A DNA stretch of 30,651 nucleotides, taken from the NCBI GenBank assembly GCA_910585755.1, contig CAJUFH010000038.1, forward strand, positions 1 through 30,651, given 5' to 3'. Below the pieces are notes generated by a model that had not been told where the DNA came from, ran no database searches, and saw nothing but the letters and a program-made list of their open reading frames with translations. A program made the translations under genes and the position numbers. Positions 8,669-16,731 of the stretch are shown here, in pieces. Source of the stretch: an uncultured Muribaculaceae bacterium. Its GTDB lineage: Bacteria; Bacteroidota; Bacteroidia; Bacteroidales; Muribaculaceae. Position 1 is the stretch's first letter. Each line of letters starts with the position of its first letter.

Positions 8669-9586
8669 ATGAAAGTGCTTGTCGCTACTGAGAAACCGTT
8701 TGCCGCCGTGGCGGTCGACGGCATCCGCGAAGTTGTAGAAGGCGCCGGCTACGAGCTCGCCCTTCTCGAGAAATACGCGTCGAAGGCCGACCTATTGGCG
8801 GCTGTGGCCGACGCCGACGCTCTGATAATCCGTTCCGACAAGGTCGACAGGGAGGTGCTCGACGCGGCCGGTAAGCTGAAAATCGTAGTGCGCGCCGGCG
8901 CGGGGTACGACAATGTCGACCTGGCGGCAGCCACGGCTCACGGCGTTGTCGTCGAGAACACCCCCGGGCAGAACTCCAACGCCGTAGCAGAGCTTGTATT
9001 CGGCATGACGGTGATGGCGGTCCGCAACATGTACAACGGTACCTCCGGCTCCGAGCTTAAGGGGAAGACCCTCGGCATCCACGCTTTCGGCCAGGTCGGG
9101 CGCAACGTGGCCCGTATCGCGAAAGGGTTCGGCATGGAGGTCAGCGCCCTTGATCCCTACTGCCCCGACGCGGCGATGGAGGAGGCGGGCGTCAAGCCGG
9201 TACATTCCGTCGAGGAGCTTTACAAGGGGAACAAGTTCGTGTCGCTCCATATCCCGGCGACTGCCGAAACCCGCGGCTCCGTGGGCTACGACCTGATTAC
9301 CCTTATGCCGAAGAACGGCGTGCTGATCAATACCGCCCGCAAGGAGGTAATTGACGAGGAGGGGCTGCGCCGCGCCCTGGCCGACCGTCCCGACCTGAAG
9401 TATGTCGCCGACGTGAAGCCCGATAACGCGGAAACCCTCGCCGCCGAGTTCGGCGAGAGGGTGTTCTTTACTCCTAAAAAGATGGGGGCGCAGACCTCCG
9501 AGGCCAATATCAACGCCGGAATCGCGGCCGCCCGCCAGGTGGTTGCCTTCCTGAAGGACGGCGTCGACCGCTTCCGCGTCAACTGA
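8669..9586 (+). CDS. serA: D-3-phosphoglycerate dehydrogenase, short lysine type
   Basis: Oxidises 3-phosphoglycerate to 3-phosphohydroxypyruvate with NAD, the first step of serine synthesis, and so feeds the serC product encoded 18 bases upstream. The protein has 305 residues: substrate domain, NAD-binding domain (GIHAFGQVGRNVARIAKGFG, about 136-155) and a return to the substrate domain. It has no C-terminal ACT domain, so it lacks the serine-feedback module of the E. coli enzyme. Conserved residues include Arg75 in VRAGAGYDN and Arg224 in NTARKEVID. The usual catalytic histidine (TPH) is lysine here (FTPKKMGAQT, Lys270). This matches the 'type IIIK' enzymes known from Bacteroidota and Entamoeba. 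Its 3' end overlaps the convergent ABC-F gene by 8 bases. Confidence 0.95.
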   Translation: MKVLVATEKPFAAVAVDGIREVVEGAGYELALLEKYASKADLLAAVADADALIIRSDKVDREVLDAAGKLKIVVRAGAGYDNVDLAAATAHGVVVENTPGQNSNAVAELVFGMTVMAVRNMYNGTSGSELKGKTLGIHAFGQVGRNVARIAKGFGMEVSALDPYCPDAAMEEAGVKPVHSVEELYKGNKFVSLHIPATAETRGSVGYDLITLMPKNGVLINTARKEVIDEEGLRRALADRPDLKYVADVKPDNAETLAAEFGERVFFTPKKMGAQTSEANINAGIAAARQVVAFLKDGVDRFRVN

Positions 9587-11579
9587 GCTGCTCGAGTTCC
9601 TGACCGGCCAGTTCCCAGAGGCTCATCGCGGTCTCCAGGTCGCGGTTGCGCTTCTGGTGTAGCGTGAAGATTTCGGGGTCGGAGGTGTCTCCGGCAGCGA
9701 TACGCGCTTCGATTTCGGCAATTTCAGCCTCGATTTTGGCGATTTCGGCCTCCGCTTCCTCGACTTTCTTCCGCGCCCGGCGTACCATTTTCTCGCGCTC
9801 GCGCTGTTCCGCGTAACTTAACCGCGGTTTCTGCTCCCCGGCAGAAGCCGCGGATTCTTTTTCCGCGGTCGGGGCGGCAGCGGCCTGGGGCTTAGCGGCA
9901 GGGGCTTTCGCGGCGGTTTCCGCGGGGGACTGGCGCAGGGTAGGCTGCTTGCGCTCCAGCTCGTTGAGCGAGGCGAGTTTCTTCTTTTCGAGGAACTCGT
10001 AGATTCCGCCGAGACATTCGCGCACCTTTCCGCCCCCGAACTCGTAGACCTTCTCCACAAGGCCGTCGAGGAACTCGCGGTCGTGGCTGACGACGATTAC
10101 CGTCCCGTTGAACTCCTTGATGGCCTGTTTCAGTATGTCCTTGGTCTTCATGTCGAGATGGTTGGTAGGCTCGTCGAGAATCAGGAGGTTGACCGGCTCG
10201 AGAAGGAGGCGAATCATCGCCAGGCGCGTTTTCTCTCCGCCGGAGAGCACTTTCACTTTCTTGTCGGAGGCTTCGCCGCCGAACATGAAGGCGCCGAGAA
10301 TGTCGCGGATTTTGGTGCGGATGTCCCCGACGGCGACGCGGTCGATGGTGTCGAAAACCGTCAGCGACTCGTCCATAAGCTGCGCCTGGTTCTGGGCGAA
10401 GTAGCCGATTTTGACGTTATGGCCGATTTTGAGGGTCCCGGTAAAGGGTATTTCCCCCATGATGCACTTGACGAGGGTCGATTTACCCTCGCCGTTCTTG
10501 CCGACGAAGGCTACCTTCTCGCCGCGTTTGATGGTGAAGGTCGCGTGGTCGAAGACCTGGTGGTCGCCGTATGCCTTTCCGAGGTCGTCGGCGATTACGG
10601 GGTAGTCGCCCGAGCGGGGGGCGGGAGGGAATTTGAGGTTCAGGCGCGAGGTGTCGACCTCGTCGACCTCGATGCGCTCGATTTTCGCGAGCTGCTTCAT
10701 GCGGCTCTGCACCTGTACGGCCTTCGTCGCCTTGTAGCGGAAGCGCTCGATGAAGGCTTCCGTGTCGGCGATTTCTTTCTGCTGGTTCTGGTAGGCGCGC
10801 ATCTGCTGCTCGACGCGCTCCCGGCGCAGCTCAACGAACTTGGAGTAGTTGACGGCGTAGTCGTAGATTTTTCCGCAGGAAATCTCGATTGTGCGGTTGG
10901 TGACGTTGTCGATGAAGGCGCGGTCGTGGCTGACGAGCACTACGGCGTTGGCCTTTGTCGCCAGGAACTGCTCGAGCCATTGGATTGACTCGATGTCGAG
11001 GTGGTTGGTCGGCTCGTCGAGGAGGAGTACGTCGGGCTTGCGCAGAAGCAGCTTGGCGAGCTCGAGACGCATGCGCCAGCCGCCGGAGAACTCGGCGGTG
11101 AGGCGCGAGAAGTCGCTGCGGAGGAATCCGAGGCCGAGGAGCGTCTTCTCCATCTCGGCCTCGCAGTTCTCGCTCTGCTCCATCGCCAGGCGCTCGCTGA
11201 GAGCGGTCATCTCGTCGATCAGGCGGTGGTATTCGGGGGATTCGTAGTCGTCGCGGTCGGCGAGCTGGGCGGTCATCGCGTCGAGGCGCTTCTGCATCTC
11301 GGCGAGGTGGGAGAAGGCCTTGCGGACCTCCTCGGCGACGGTTACGGTGTCCTCCAGCTTCATCTGCTGGGGGAGGTAGCCGATTGTTATGTCGGAGGGG
11401 ACGGCGACCGTGCCGGAGGTCGGGGTCTGCAGCCCGGCGATGATTTTCAGCATCGTGGACTTCCCGGCTCCGTTCTTGCCGACGAGGGCGATTCGGTCGC
11501 GCTTGTTTATAACGTAGTTGATGTTGTCGAACAGCGATTTGGCGCTGAACTCGACAGAAAGGTTCTGTATCGAGATCAT
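9579..11579 (-). CDS. ABC-F family ATPase with C-terminal coiled coil (Uup-like)
   Basis: A soluble 666-residue protein with two ABC ATPase domains and no membrane segments, which marks the ABC-F class that acts on ribosomes. Domain 1 has Walker A GKNGAGKS (34-41), signature FSGGWRMRLELAK and Walker B VLLLDEPTNHLD. Domain 2 has GKNGEGKS, LSGGEKTRLAMIRLL and LLILDEPTNHLD. The linker between them is rich in basic residues (FRYKATKAVQVQSRMKQLAK), as in the P-site tRNA interaction motif. After an Ala/Pro-rich spacer (about 550-585), the C-terminus is a charged coiled coil (AEAEIAKIEAEIAEIEARIA), as in Uup/YdiF proteins. Antibiotic-protection subtypes cannot be excluded but the coiled coil argues for a housekeeping role. 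It converges on serA with an 8-base overlap. Confidence 0.93.
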   Translation of the reverse strand: MISIQNLSVEFSAKSLFDNINYVINKRDRIALVGKNGAGKSTMLKIIAGLQTPTSGTVAVPSDITIGYLPQQMKLEDTVTVAEEVRKAFSHLAEMQKRLDAMTAQLADRDDYESPEYHRLIDEMTALSERLAMEQSENCEAEMEKTLLGLGFLRSDFSRLTAEFSGGWRMRLELAKLLLRKPDVLLLDEPTNHLDIESIQWLEQFLATKANAVVLVSHDRAFIDNVTNRTIEISCGKIYDYAVNYSKFVELRRERVEQQMRAYQNQQKEIADTEAFIERFRYKATKAVQVQSRMKQLAKIERIEVDEVDTSRLNLKFPPAPRSGDYPVIADDLGKAYGDHQVFDHATFTIKRGEKVAFVGKNGEGKSTLVKCIMGEIPFTGTLKIGHNVKIGYFAQNQAQLMDESLTVFDTIDRVAVGDIRTKIRDILGAFMFGGEASDKKVKVLSGGEKTRLAMIRLLLEPVNLLILDEPTNHLDMKTKDILKQAIKEFNGTVIVVSHDREFLDGLVEKVYEFGGGKVRECLGGIYEFLEKKKLASLNELERKQPTLRQSPAETAAKAPAAKPQAAAAPTAEKESAASAGEQKPRLSYAEQREREKMVRRARKKVEEAEAEIAKIEAEIAEIEARIAAGDTSDPEIFTLHQKRNRDLETAMSLWELAGQELEQLS

Positions 11580-11688
11580 GGATTGGTCTATTATGGGGGC
11601 CGCGGCGGGGAAGCCGCTCGCCTTCGGCTCGCTCCACCCGACAGTCTGCGGGGGATGGGAGAGATGGGAGAGATGGGATTTTTCGCGG
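11580..11688. repeat. Gap with REP-like relic and 9-base tandem repeat
   Basis: A short hairpin around ccttcgg, flanked by gctcg and ctcgc (11618-11635), resembles the REP-like element at the right end of the window. It is followed by a tandem array of the 9-mer gggagagat (11657-11674, with partial units on both sides). No gene or clear promoter is seen. Confidence 0.5.
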
Positions 11689-12252
11689 TCAGCGGCGGTA
11701 ATGGTGGATTACCAGGCGGCGCGACTCGGTTATTACGATGTCGACGGGGATGTCGTGGGGCTCGGCGTCGATGTCGTCCCCTTCGATGAACTGGAAGTCG
11801 TAGCCGACCCCGACCTTGGTAGCGCGGGTGCCGCGGAGCAGCCGGTCGTAGTAGCCTTTGCCGCGCCCGACGCGGTTGCCGCGGCGGTCATAGGCGACGG
11901 CGGGAATCACCATCAGCTCTATGTCGGCGATGTCGGCGGTGTCGTCGCCCTGCGGCTCCTCGATATGGAAGGCTCCCATGGCGAGCCGCGAGCGGTCGTA
12001 GGGGAGGATTTCGAGGTTGACGCCGTTGACGCGGGGGAGGAAGAAGTGCTTGCGCGAACTCCATTTGTCAATGAACTCGCGGGTCGACAGTTCGTCGGGG
12101 AGGGAATGGTAGAGCAGTACCTTGTCGGCCAGCATGAAGGCTGCCGACTGTTCCAGGCGGCTGAATACCCGTCGCGCGGCTTCGATTTTCTCGGCTGCCG
12201 AGAGGAGGCTCTTGCGGGCCTTTACCCGGTCGCGTATTTCTTCCTTGTTCAT
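11689..12252 (-). CDS. 5-formyltetrahydrofolate cyclo-ligase
   Basis: A cytosolic enzyme of 187 residues that uses ATP to turn 5-formyl-THF into 5,10-methenyl-THF, salvaging this folate form. The N-terminal basic helix (MNKEEIRDRVKARKSLLS) is typical. The main signature is VIPAVAYDRRGNRVGRGKGY followed by YDRLL, with the glycine-rich ATP-binding GRGKGYYDR. VGVGYDFQF near the C-terminus also fits the family. Length is normal. It starts 3 bases after the stop of the S41 protease gene and is the last gene of the three-gene operon dCMP deaminase, protease, cyclo-ligase. Nothing in the sequence suggests a direct functional link to the protease. With the dCMP deaminase it shares a nucleotide/one-carbon theme. 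Confidence 0.94.
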   Translation of the reverse strand: MNKEEIRDRVKARKSLLSAAEKIEAARRVFSRLEQSAAFMLADKVLLYHSLPDELSTREFIDKWSSRKHFFLPRVNGVNLEILPYDRSRLAMGAFHIEEPQGDDTADIADIELMVIPAVAYDRRGNRVGRGKGYYDRLLRGTRATKVGVGYDFQFIEGDDIDAEPHDIPVDIVITESRRLVIHHYRR

Positions 12253-12255
12253 CGC

Positions 12256-13932
12256 TTATTCTTGCTTGTTGACTGTCGCGCTGTCGGCCGGAGAGCTTTT
12301 GGCCGCGGGGGCCTTCAGTGGGATGGTTACCGGGAAGGACGCGGTCCCCTTGCGCAGCTCCTCGACGGCGCGGCCGACGGTGTTGTCGGCTCCGTTGGCA
12401 ATTTCGAAGTATGCCCCGTAGCCGAGCGCGTCGCGCGCTATCAGCGCTTTCAGTTGATTAACAATCAAGTCGTGGGAAATGTTGATGTAGTACCAGCGGG
12501 CTGGAATGCCGTTGCGGGCCGCGAAGCTGACGAACTGTCGCAGGAGCGCGTCGTCGGCCGGTAGCAGCTCGACGAGCTCGCGGGCCGATGCGGCCTTTTC
12601 GAGCTTTTCGCGGTTGGTGTCCACATAGTCGAAGGCGAATTTCTGGAACAGCCCGGCATTGGCCACGTTGATGTAGTAGGAGGTGATGCCGGAGGTGTCG
12701 TTGGGGACGAAAATGTCGGGCATTATACCTCCCCCGCCGAAGACGGTGCGGCCGTGGAGGGTCTGGAAGACCTGGTCGGTGTTCTGGCGCACGGAATCCT
12801 CGGAGAACATCTCGCCGCGGTTGTAGCGGTCGATCAGGTCGTGCTCGTAGAGCGAGTGGTTGGAGTAGTCCTTCTGTATGCAGCGCCCCGAGGGGGTATA
12901 GTAGCGCCCGATTGTGAGGCGTATCGCGCTGCTGTCGGGGAGGACGCTCTGGCGCTGGATCAGCCCCTTGCCGAAGGAACGGCGCCCGATCACCAGGCCG
13001 CGGTCGTTGTCCTGGATCGCTCCGGCGAAGATTTCGGAAGCGGAAGCCGAGAACTCGTCGAGAAGCACCACGACCTGCGCCTCCTTGAAAGTGCCGTTGC
13101 CGTCGGCCCCGACAGCCGAGGTCGAGTAGTAGTCGCGGCCGCGGGTCGAGACGATTGGCTGTCCCTTTTCAAGGAACTCGTTGACCATCAGGAAGGCTAC
13201 CTCCATAAAGCCCCCGGTGTTGCCGCGGAGGTCGATTACGAAGTCCGCCGCCCCGGCGCGCGACAGGTCGTTGAGCGCCTGCCAGAATTCGTCGTAGGTG
13301 GTGCGGCCGAACTTGTTGACCCGGATGTAGCCGGTCGTCTCGTCGAGCATGTAGGCTGCGTCGACCGAGTTCACGGGGATGTCGCCGCGGGTAACCTCGA
13401 AGCTGAGCGGCTTTTTGGAGTTCAGGCGGCGTATGGAGAGCTTGACGCGGGTGTCCTTCTCCCCGCGCAGTTTCTTGAGTACCTGCTCGTTGGTGATTCC
13501 GATTCCGGCAACGTCGTCGCCGTCGACCTTCAGGATGCGGTCGCCGGGGAGGATGCCGACCTTCTCGGAGGGGCCCCCCGGTATCACTTCGAGCACCACG
13601 ATGGTGTCATTGTTGATCATGAACTGGATGCCTACGCCGGAGAACGAGCCGTCGAGGTCGTCGTTGACGGCCTGGAGGTCAGCCGCCGGGATATAGGCCG
13701 AATGGGGGTCGAGATTCGTCAGCAGGCTCGGGAGCGTGTTCTCGAGCAGGCTGTCGAGATCGACCTCGTCGACATAGTCGTTGCGAATCAGGTTGAGCAC
13801 GGTCTGGAACTTCTTCTGCGCCGGAGTCGGGCCGCTCCCGACTTTCAGCAGGTTGGAAGTCAGCAGCCCCAGGACGAAGGCGACCGCCGCGATCAGCGGC
13901 ACCCAGACCGAAGTTTTCTTAATATGGTTCAA
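12256..13932 (-). CDS. S41 family carboxy-terminal processing protease
   Basis: A membrane-anchored periplasmic serine protease of the CtpA/Prc class, which trims or degrades proteins from their C-termini. I use the TTG start at 13932 (product begins MNHIKKTSVWVPL, 558 residues). The longer ATG reading from 14019 adds 29 non-conserved residues and runs 43 bases into the deaminase gene. Residues about 7-26 form a membrane anchor. A PDZ domain (about 85-175, with GVGIQFMINNDTIVVLEVIP) precedes the catalytic domain. The triad spacing matches E. coli Prc: Ser297 in SASASEIFAGAIQD, Asp308 and Lys322 in SFGKGLIQ. YYTPSGRCIQ is also typical. The C-terminal region (about 420-558) has no motif I recognise. 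Confidence 0.93.
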   Translation of the reverse strand: MNHIKKTSVWVPLIAAVAFVLGLLTSNLLKVGSGPTPAQKKFQTVLNLIRNDYVDEVDLDSLLENTLPSLLTNLDPHSAYIPAADLQAVNDDLDGSFSGVGIQFMINNDTIVVLEVIPGGPSEKVGILPGDRILKVDGDDVAGIGITNEQVLKKLRGEKDTRVKLSIRRLNSKKPLSFEVTRGDIPVNSVDAAYMLDETTGYIRVNKFGRTTYDEFWQALNDLSRAGAADFVIDLRGNTGGFMEVAFLMVNEFLEKGQPIVSTRGRDYYSTSAVGADGNGTFKEAQVVVLLDEFSASASEIFAGAIQDNDRGLVIGRRSFGKGLIQRQSVLPDSSAIRLTIGRYYTPSGRCIQKDYSNHSLYEHDLIDRYNRGEMFSEDSVRQNTDQVFQTLHGRTVFGGGGIMPDIFVPNDTSGITSYYINVANAGLFQKFAFDYVDTNREKLEKAASARELVELLPADDALLRQFVSFAARNGIPARWYYINISHDLIVNQLKALIARDALGYGAYFEIANGADNTVGRAVEELRKGTASFPVTIPLKAPAAKSSPADSATVNKQE

Positions 13933-13976
13933 AGCTATGGGAAATTTTGAATACCTTGGAAACGAAAGATATAATC

Positions 13977-14435
13977 CTAACCGCAAGTCGGGTCGGAAAG
14001 TTCGGGGATATGGACGCACTCGACCCCGGCGCGCTCAAGCAGGTTGATGCCGTCAGTTATCCGGTACAGCTCGTGGAAGACCACGCGGCGTATGCCGGCT
14101 TGGATAATCAGCTTGGAACATTCCATGCAGGGGGAGGCGGTGATGTAGAGCGTCGCCCCGTCGGATGAATTGTTGCTGCGGGCAACCTTGGTGATAGCGT
14201 TGGCCTCGGCGTGTAGCACGTAGGGCTTCGTCGTCCCGTTCTCGTCCTCGCAGACATTCTCGAATCCCGAGGGGGTGCCGTTGAAGCCGTCGGAGATAAT
14301 CATCGAGTTTTTGACGATTATGGCTCCCACCTTGCGCCGCTGGCAGTAGGAGTTCTCGGCCCAAATCCGGGCCATGCGCAGATACCGCCGGTCCAGTATT
14401 TCCTGTTTTACGTTCTGTTCCATCTGACAATCCAC
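13977..14435 (-). CDS. dCMP deaminase family zinc enzyme
   Basis: A cytosolic 152-residue enzyme of the cytidine/deoxycytidylate deaminase fold, most likely converting dCMP to dUMP and so supplying thymidylate synthesis; a ComE-type label is also used for this group. Zinc ligands are visible: His75 in HAEAN with the catalytic Glu77, and Cys103 and Cys106 in SPCMECSKLI. The deoxycytidylate-deaminase features VGAIIVKNSMIISDGFNGTP and GATLYITASPC are present. The first ATG gives MDCQMEQNVK; the second Met, at 14423, is equally possible as the start. It is the first gene of the minus-strand operon that continues into the S41 protease and the folate cyclo-ligase, with 44 bases before the TTG start of the protease. 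Its promoter is directly upstream. Confidence 0.92.
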   Translation of the reverse strand: MDCQMEQNVKQEILDRRYLRMARIWAENSYCQRRKVGAIIVKNSMIISDGFNGTPSGFENVCEDENGTTKPYVLHAEANAITKVARSNNSSDGATLYITASPCMECSKLIIQAGIRRVVFHELYRITDGINLLERAGVECVHIPELSDPTCG

Positions 14436-14478
14436 AAGTTTGGCGTCGCGCGCATAGCGTGCGCGCCCGACAATTCCG

Positions 14479-14508
14479 CGAAGTTACGAAATTTCCCCCA
14501 TACACAAA
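14479..14508 (-). promoter_or_regulatory. Promoter of the dCMP deaminase operon
   Basis: Read on the minus strand: TTTG (14508-14505), an 18-base spacer, then TAACTTCG (14486-14479), one mismatch from TAnnTTTG. The -33 element is also part of the T-run of the hairpin ending the DUF262 operon, so terminator and promoter share bases. Confidence 0.55.
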
Positions 14509-14557
14509 AAACGGCGCCGCTTTTCCATCGCCGTTTTCCATCGCCGTTTTCGGTTAA
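14508..14557 (-). terminator. Hairpin terminator after the DUF262 gene pair, left boundary repeat
   Basis: On the minus strand, aaaacggcg (14550-14542, with a second copy at 14537-14529) can pair with cgccgtttt (14516-14508), followed by further T. The doubled arm comes from a 13-base tandem duplication, ttttccatcgccg, at 14521-14533 and 14534-14546. Positions 14542-14557 (cgccgttttcggttaa) are identical to 18894-18909 on the other side of the gene pair. Confidence 0.7.
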
Positions 14558-14583
14558 TATGTACGGATTTAACAGACGAGAGC

Positions 14584-16731
14584 TTAACTTTCGGCCCACT
14601 CGGCCAAACGCTCGAGGATTTTCGGGCCTCTCTTGGAGGCAAAGAGAATGTCGGGAGTTCGCTTTTTCTTGATATCGGCGGAATCGTTGAATCGCTGCCT
14701 GTACGCCTGATAGATAGGACGGCGTACGCCTCCGGATGCCAAGGGCGCAGTGAATGGGGTCGTAAATCCGGTCTCTGGCTTCGTCCATCCGAAGTTGTAG
14801 CGGTTGTCGACGAAGAAATTTGTCCAGTTCCATTGCCTTTCGGAAGGAGCTATCCGCATAGTCATTATGTAGAGCAGGTAAAGTTGTTCTTTCGCAGTGT
14901 TTACCTGTGACAGGTCTCCATTGTATTTGGAAATCATTTGTTTGACGAATGATTTCTCTCTATCAATGATGACTTTATCAGCGTCACACTTGTTATCGGC
15001 AACATCTCGGGCTATTTTGAGTATTACGGGATGGATGTAGTAGTCAGAGTAACGGCTGTCGCCGTCTACCCACCAACAGATGTAATCGTTTTCCTTGTAA
15101 ATGGATGTCGGCAAAAGGTCTCCCCATATGTCGTTGAACTCGCCATCATCTCCGGCAATTGCCTTGTATCCATTAAACATATTCTCAAGCGCTGCGAGAT
15201 TAAGCGCCGCTGGAGATATGTCGTTTAGCGACAGTGTGAACTCGGAGGTCGCCGCAGGTTCCTGGCTTTCAATGATGATATTTTCCAGCCTGCCTTTTAG
15301 GGAGACGTTGTCGTCCATTTCGCGGATAAGGGTCAGAGCTTCCGGTTGGGCTTGAAGAAGATTTGCCTTGTAGACTTCGATTCTGACTTGTTCGCTGCGG
15401 AAGCCTTTAAGTGAGGTTCCCTTCTCTCGTAGAACAGCGTATACATCCGGACTGATAAGAGTGCGGATTGAAGCTATCATGGCAGGCCATTCGCGGATTC
15501 CGGTATCTGGATTGTTTTCAATCAGGTTGCGGACTACCCTCATGAAATCTTCAAACCCTTCAGTGTTTTGCTGTTTTTCGAGGAAGAGCAGAGCGGCGTA
15601 TACTCCGAGTTGGGTCAGTGTATGAGTAGAGGTAAATTCAGTCAATAGCCATTTAACGAGAGGTTCTAATCCTTTTTCTTCGTTCCAATACAGCGAAAGA
15701 TTTAACGTAGAGTTGACGAGTGTCGGAATCGAATCGAAGGTATGGATGAGGAATCGGAGGTTTTCTTCCTTAGAATACACCTCTTCAAGGATTTGCGGTG
15801 AAAGGTAGTCTGTCTCCTTTTCAGGCGCTTTGTCGGCTTCATTGCCGAGAATGAACAATATCTGGGTAACGAATCGCATCCATCTTTTAAACGGCTCGTC
15901 AATGACATAGTTCTTTTCTTTATCTTTGCGGAAGTCCCACAGATTCTCTACCCAGACGTATTCGATTTTATCAGCAATTTCCGGTTTTAGCGGGGATTCG
16001 TCGATGATTTTGAAGAAGTTTGACTTGAACGTCTCGAAGTCGGTAAGCACTTTTCCTCTGGCGTTCATACGGGTATAGATTTCTTCTCCCAAACCGAACT
16101 TTTCGAGTCGGAGGAAGTAGAAAGAGACGGCGTTGTCGCTGGTAAGACGGTTGAAGAGCGCCGTGGGGTTCTTCTCCTTAACGCATTTGTGATTCTCGAT
16201 GGCTTCAAGCATTGTCAGGAACCCCATTATGGAGGGATCGAGCTTCCAGGCTTCGTCAAACCACGGAGCTTCGTCTGTGATAGCCTTACGGATGTCGGTG
16301 TCTTTGGCCACGGGATTGTCACATAGGCGGTTGAGAAAGTCGTTGCTCGAAGGGCGCGTTTCATAGCAGAATTTCCTCAGCTTGCGTGCGATTCCGTTTT
16401 CCGGGGAGTCGAGCAGCCCTGACTTGTGCGCAAGATACCAGTGTATGAGCCAAAGGGTTGTAAGACGTTGCTGCCCGTCGATAGGGATAAACACCTTTGA
16501 CTTTGTCTCGCCATTATCGTCAGTATTCTCGATTCCGTAGATGAAATCAAGCTCGACAGGATTCCCTCCGTCAGCGGCTCCGAGGATGTGGTCGAGAATA
16601 CCGTTGCGGACCTTTTTGGCCGATGGGCGGCCTTGCGCGTAGTCGCGCTGTATGATTGGGATTTCGATTTTGTCGTAATAATCGAGGATTTCCCAAAGAG
16701 TATGCTGTTGGCCTAAGGCTTCGTTACTCAT
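14584..16731 (-). CDS. DUF262 (GmrS/ParB-like) protein, second gene of pair
   Basis: This 715-residue protein carries the DUF262 domain found in GmrSD and SspE restriction proteins, where it acts as an NTPase or sensor module. Visible motifs are IPIIQRDYAQGR (24-35), FIPIDGQQRLTTLWLIHWYL (DGQQRLTT at 85-92) and the later helix MNARGKVLTDFETFKSNFF. I see no HNH/DUF1524 nuclease signature in the C-terminal half, so it may rely on its partner for cleavage; the last 200 residues are unrecognised. It overlaps the upstream DUF262 gene by 8 bases, which implies translational coupling, and ends at a hairpin terminator. Base composition is richer in A+T than the flanking housekeeping genes, suggesting transfer. 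A role in phage defence is inferred from the family, not shown. Confidence 0.85.
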   Translation of the reverse strand: MSNEALGQQHTLWEILDYYDKIEIPIIQRDYAQGRPSAKKVRNGILDHILGAADGGNPVELDFIYGIENTDDNGETKSKVFIPIDGQQRLTTLWLIHWYLAHKSGLLDSPENGIARKLRKFCYETRPSSNDFLNRLCDNPVAKDTDIRKAITDEAPWFDEAWKLDPSIMGFLTMLEAIENHKCVKEKNPTALFNRLTSDNAVSFYFLRLEKFGLGEEIYTRMNARGKVLTDFETFKSNFFKIIDESPLKPEIADKIEYVWVENLWDFRKDKEKNYVIDEPFKRWMRFVTQILFILGNEADKAPEKETDYLSPQILEEVYSKEENLRFLIHTFDSIPTLVNSTLNLSLYWNEEKGLEPLVKWLLTEFTSTHTLTQLGVYAALLFLEKQQNTEGFEDFMRVVRNLIENNPDTGIREWPAMIASIRTLISPDVYAVLREKGTSLKGFRSEQVRIEVYKANLLQAQPEALTLIREMDDNVSLKGRLENIIIESQEPAATSEFTLSLNDISPAALNLAALENMFNGYKAIAGDDGEFNDIWGDLLPTSIYKENDYICWWVDGDSRYSDYYIHPVILKIARDVADNKCDADKVIIDREKSFVKQMISKYNGDLSQVNTAKEQLYLLYIMTMRIAPSERQWNWTNFFVDNRYNFGWTKPETGFTTPFTAPLASGGVRRPIYQAYRQRFNDSADIKKKRTPDILFASKRGPKILERLAEWAES

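Noticed and set aside
10083..11789. Plus-strand open frames opposite the ABC-F gene
   Set aside because: The minus strand carries complete Walker and signature motifs; the opposite frames have none.
12754..13950. 398-residue plus-strand frame opposite the S41 protease
   Set aside because: The minus-strand product has an intact Ser-Asp-Lys triad and PDZ domain; the plus frame is a compositional shadow.
13933..14019. Longer N-terminus of the S41 protease starting inside the deaminase gene
   Set aside because: The extra 29 residues are unlike a signal or family sequence; the TTG at 13932 puts the membrane anchor at the usual N-terminal position.
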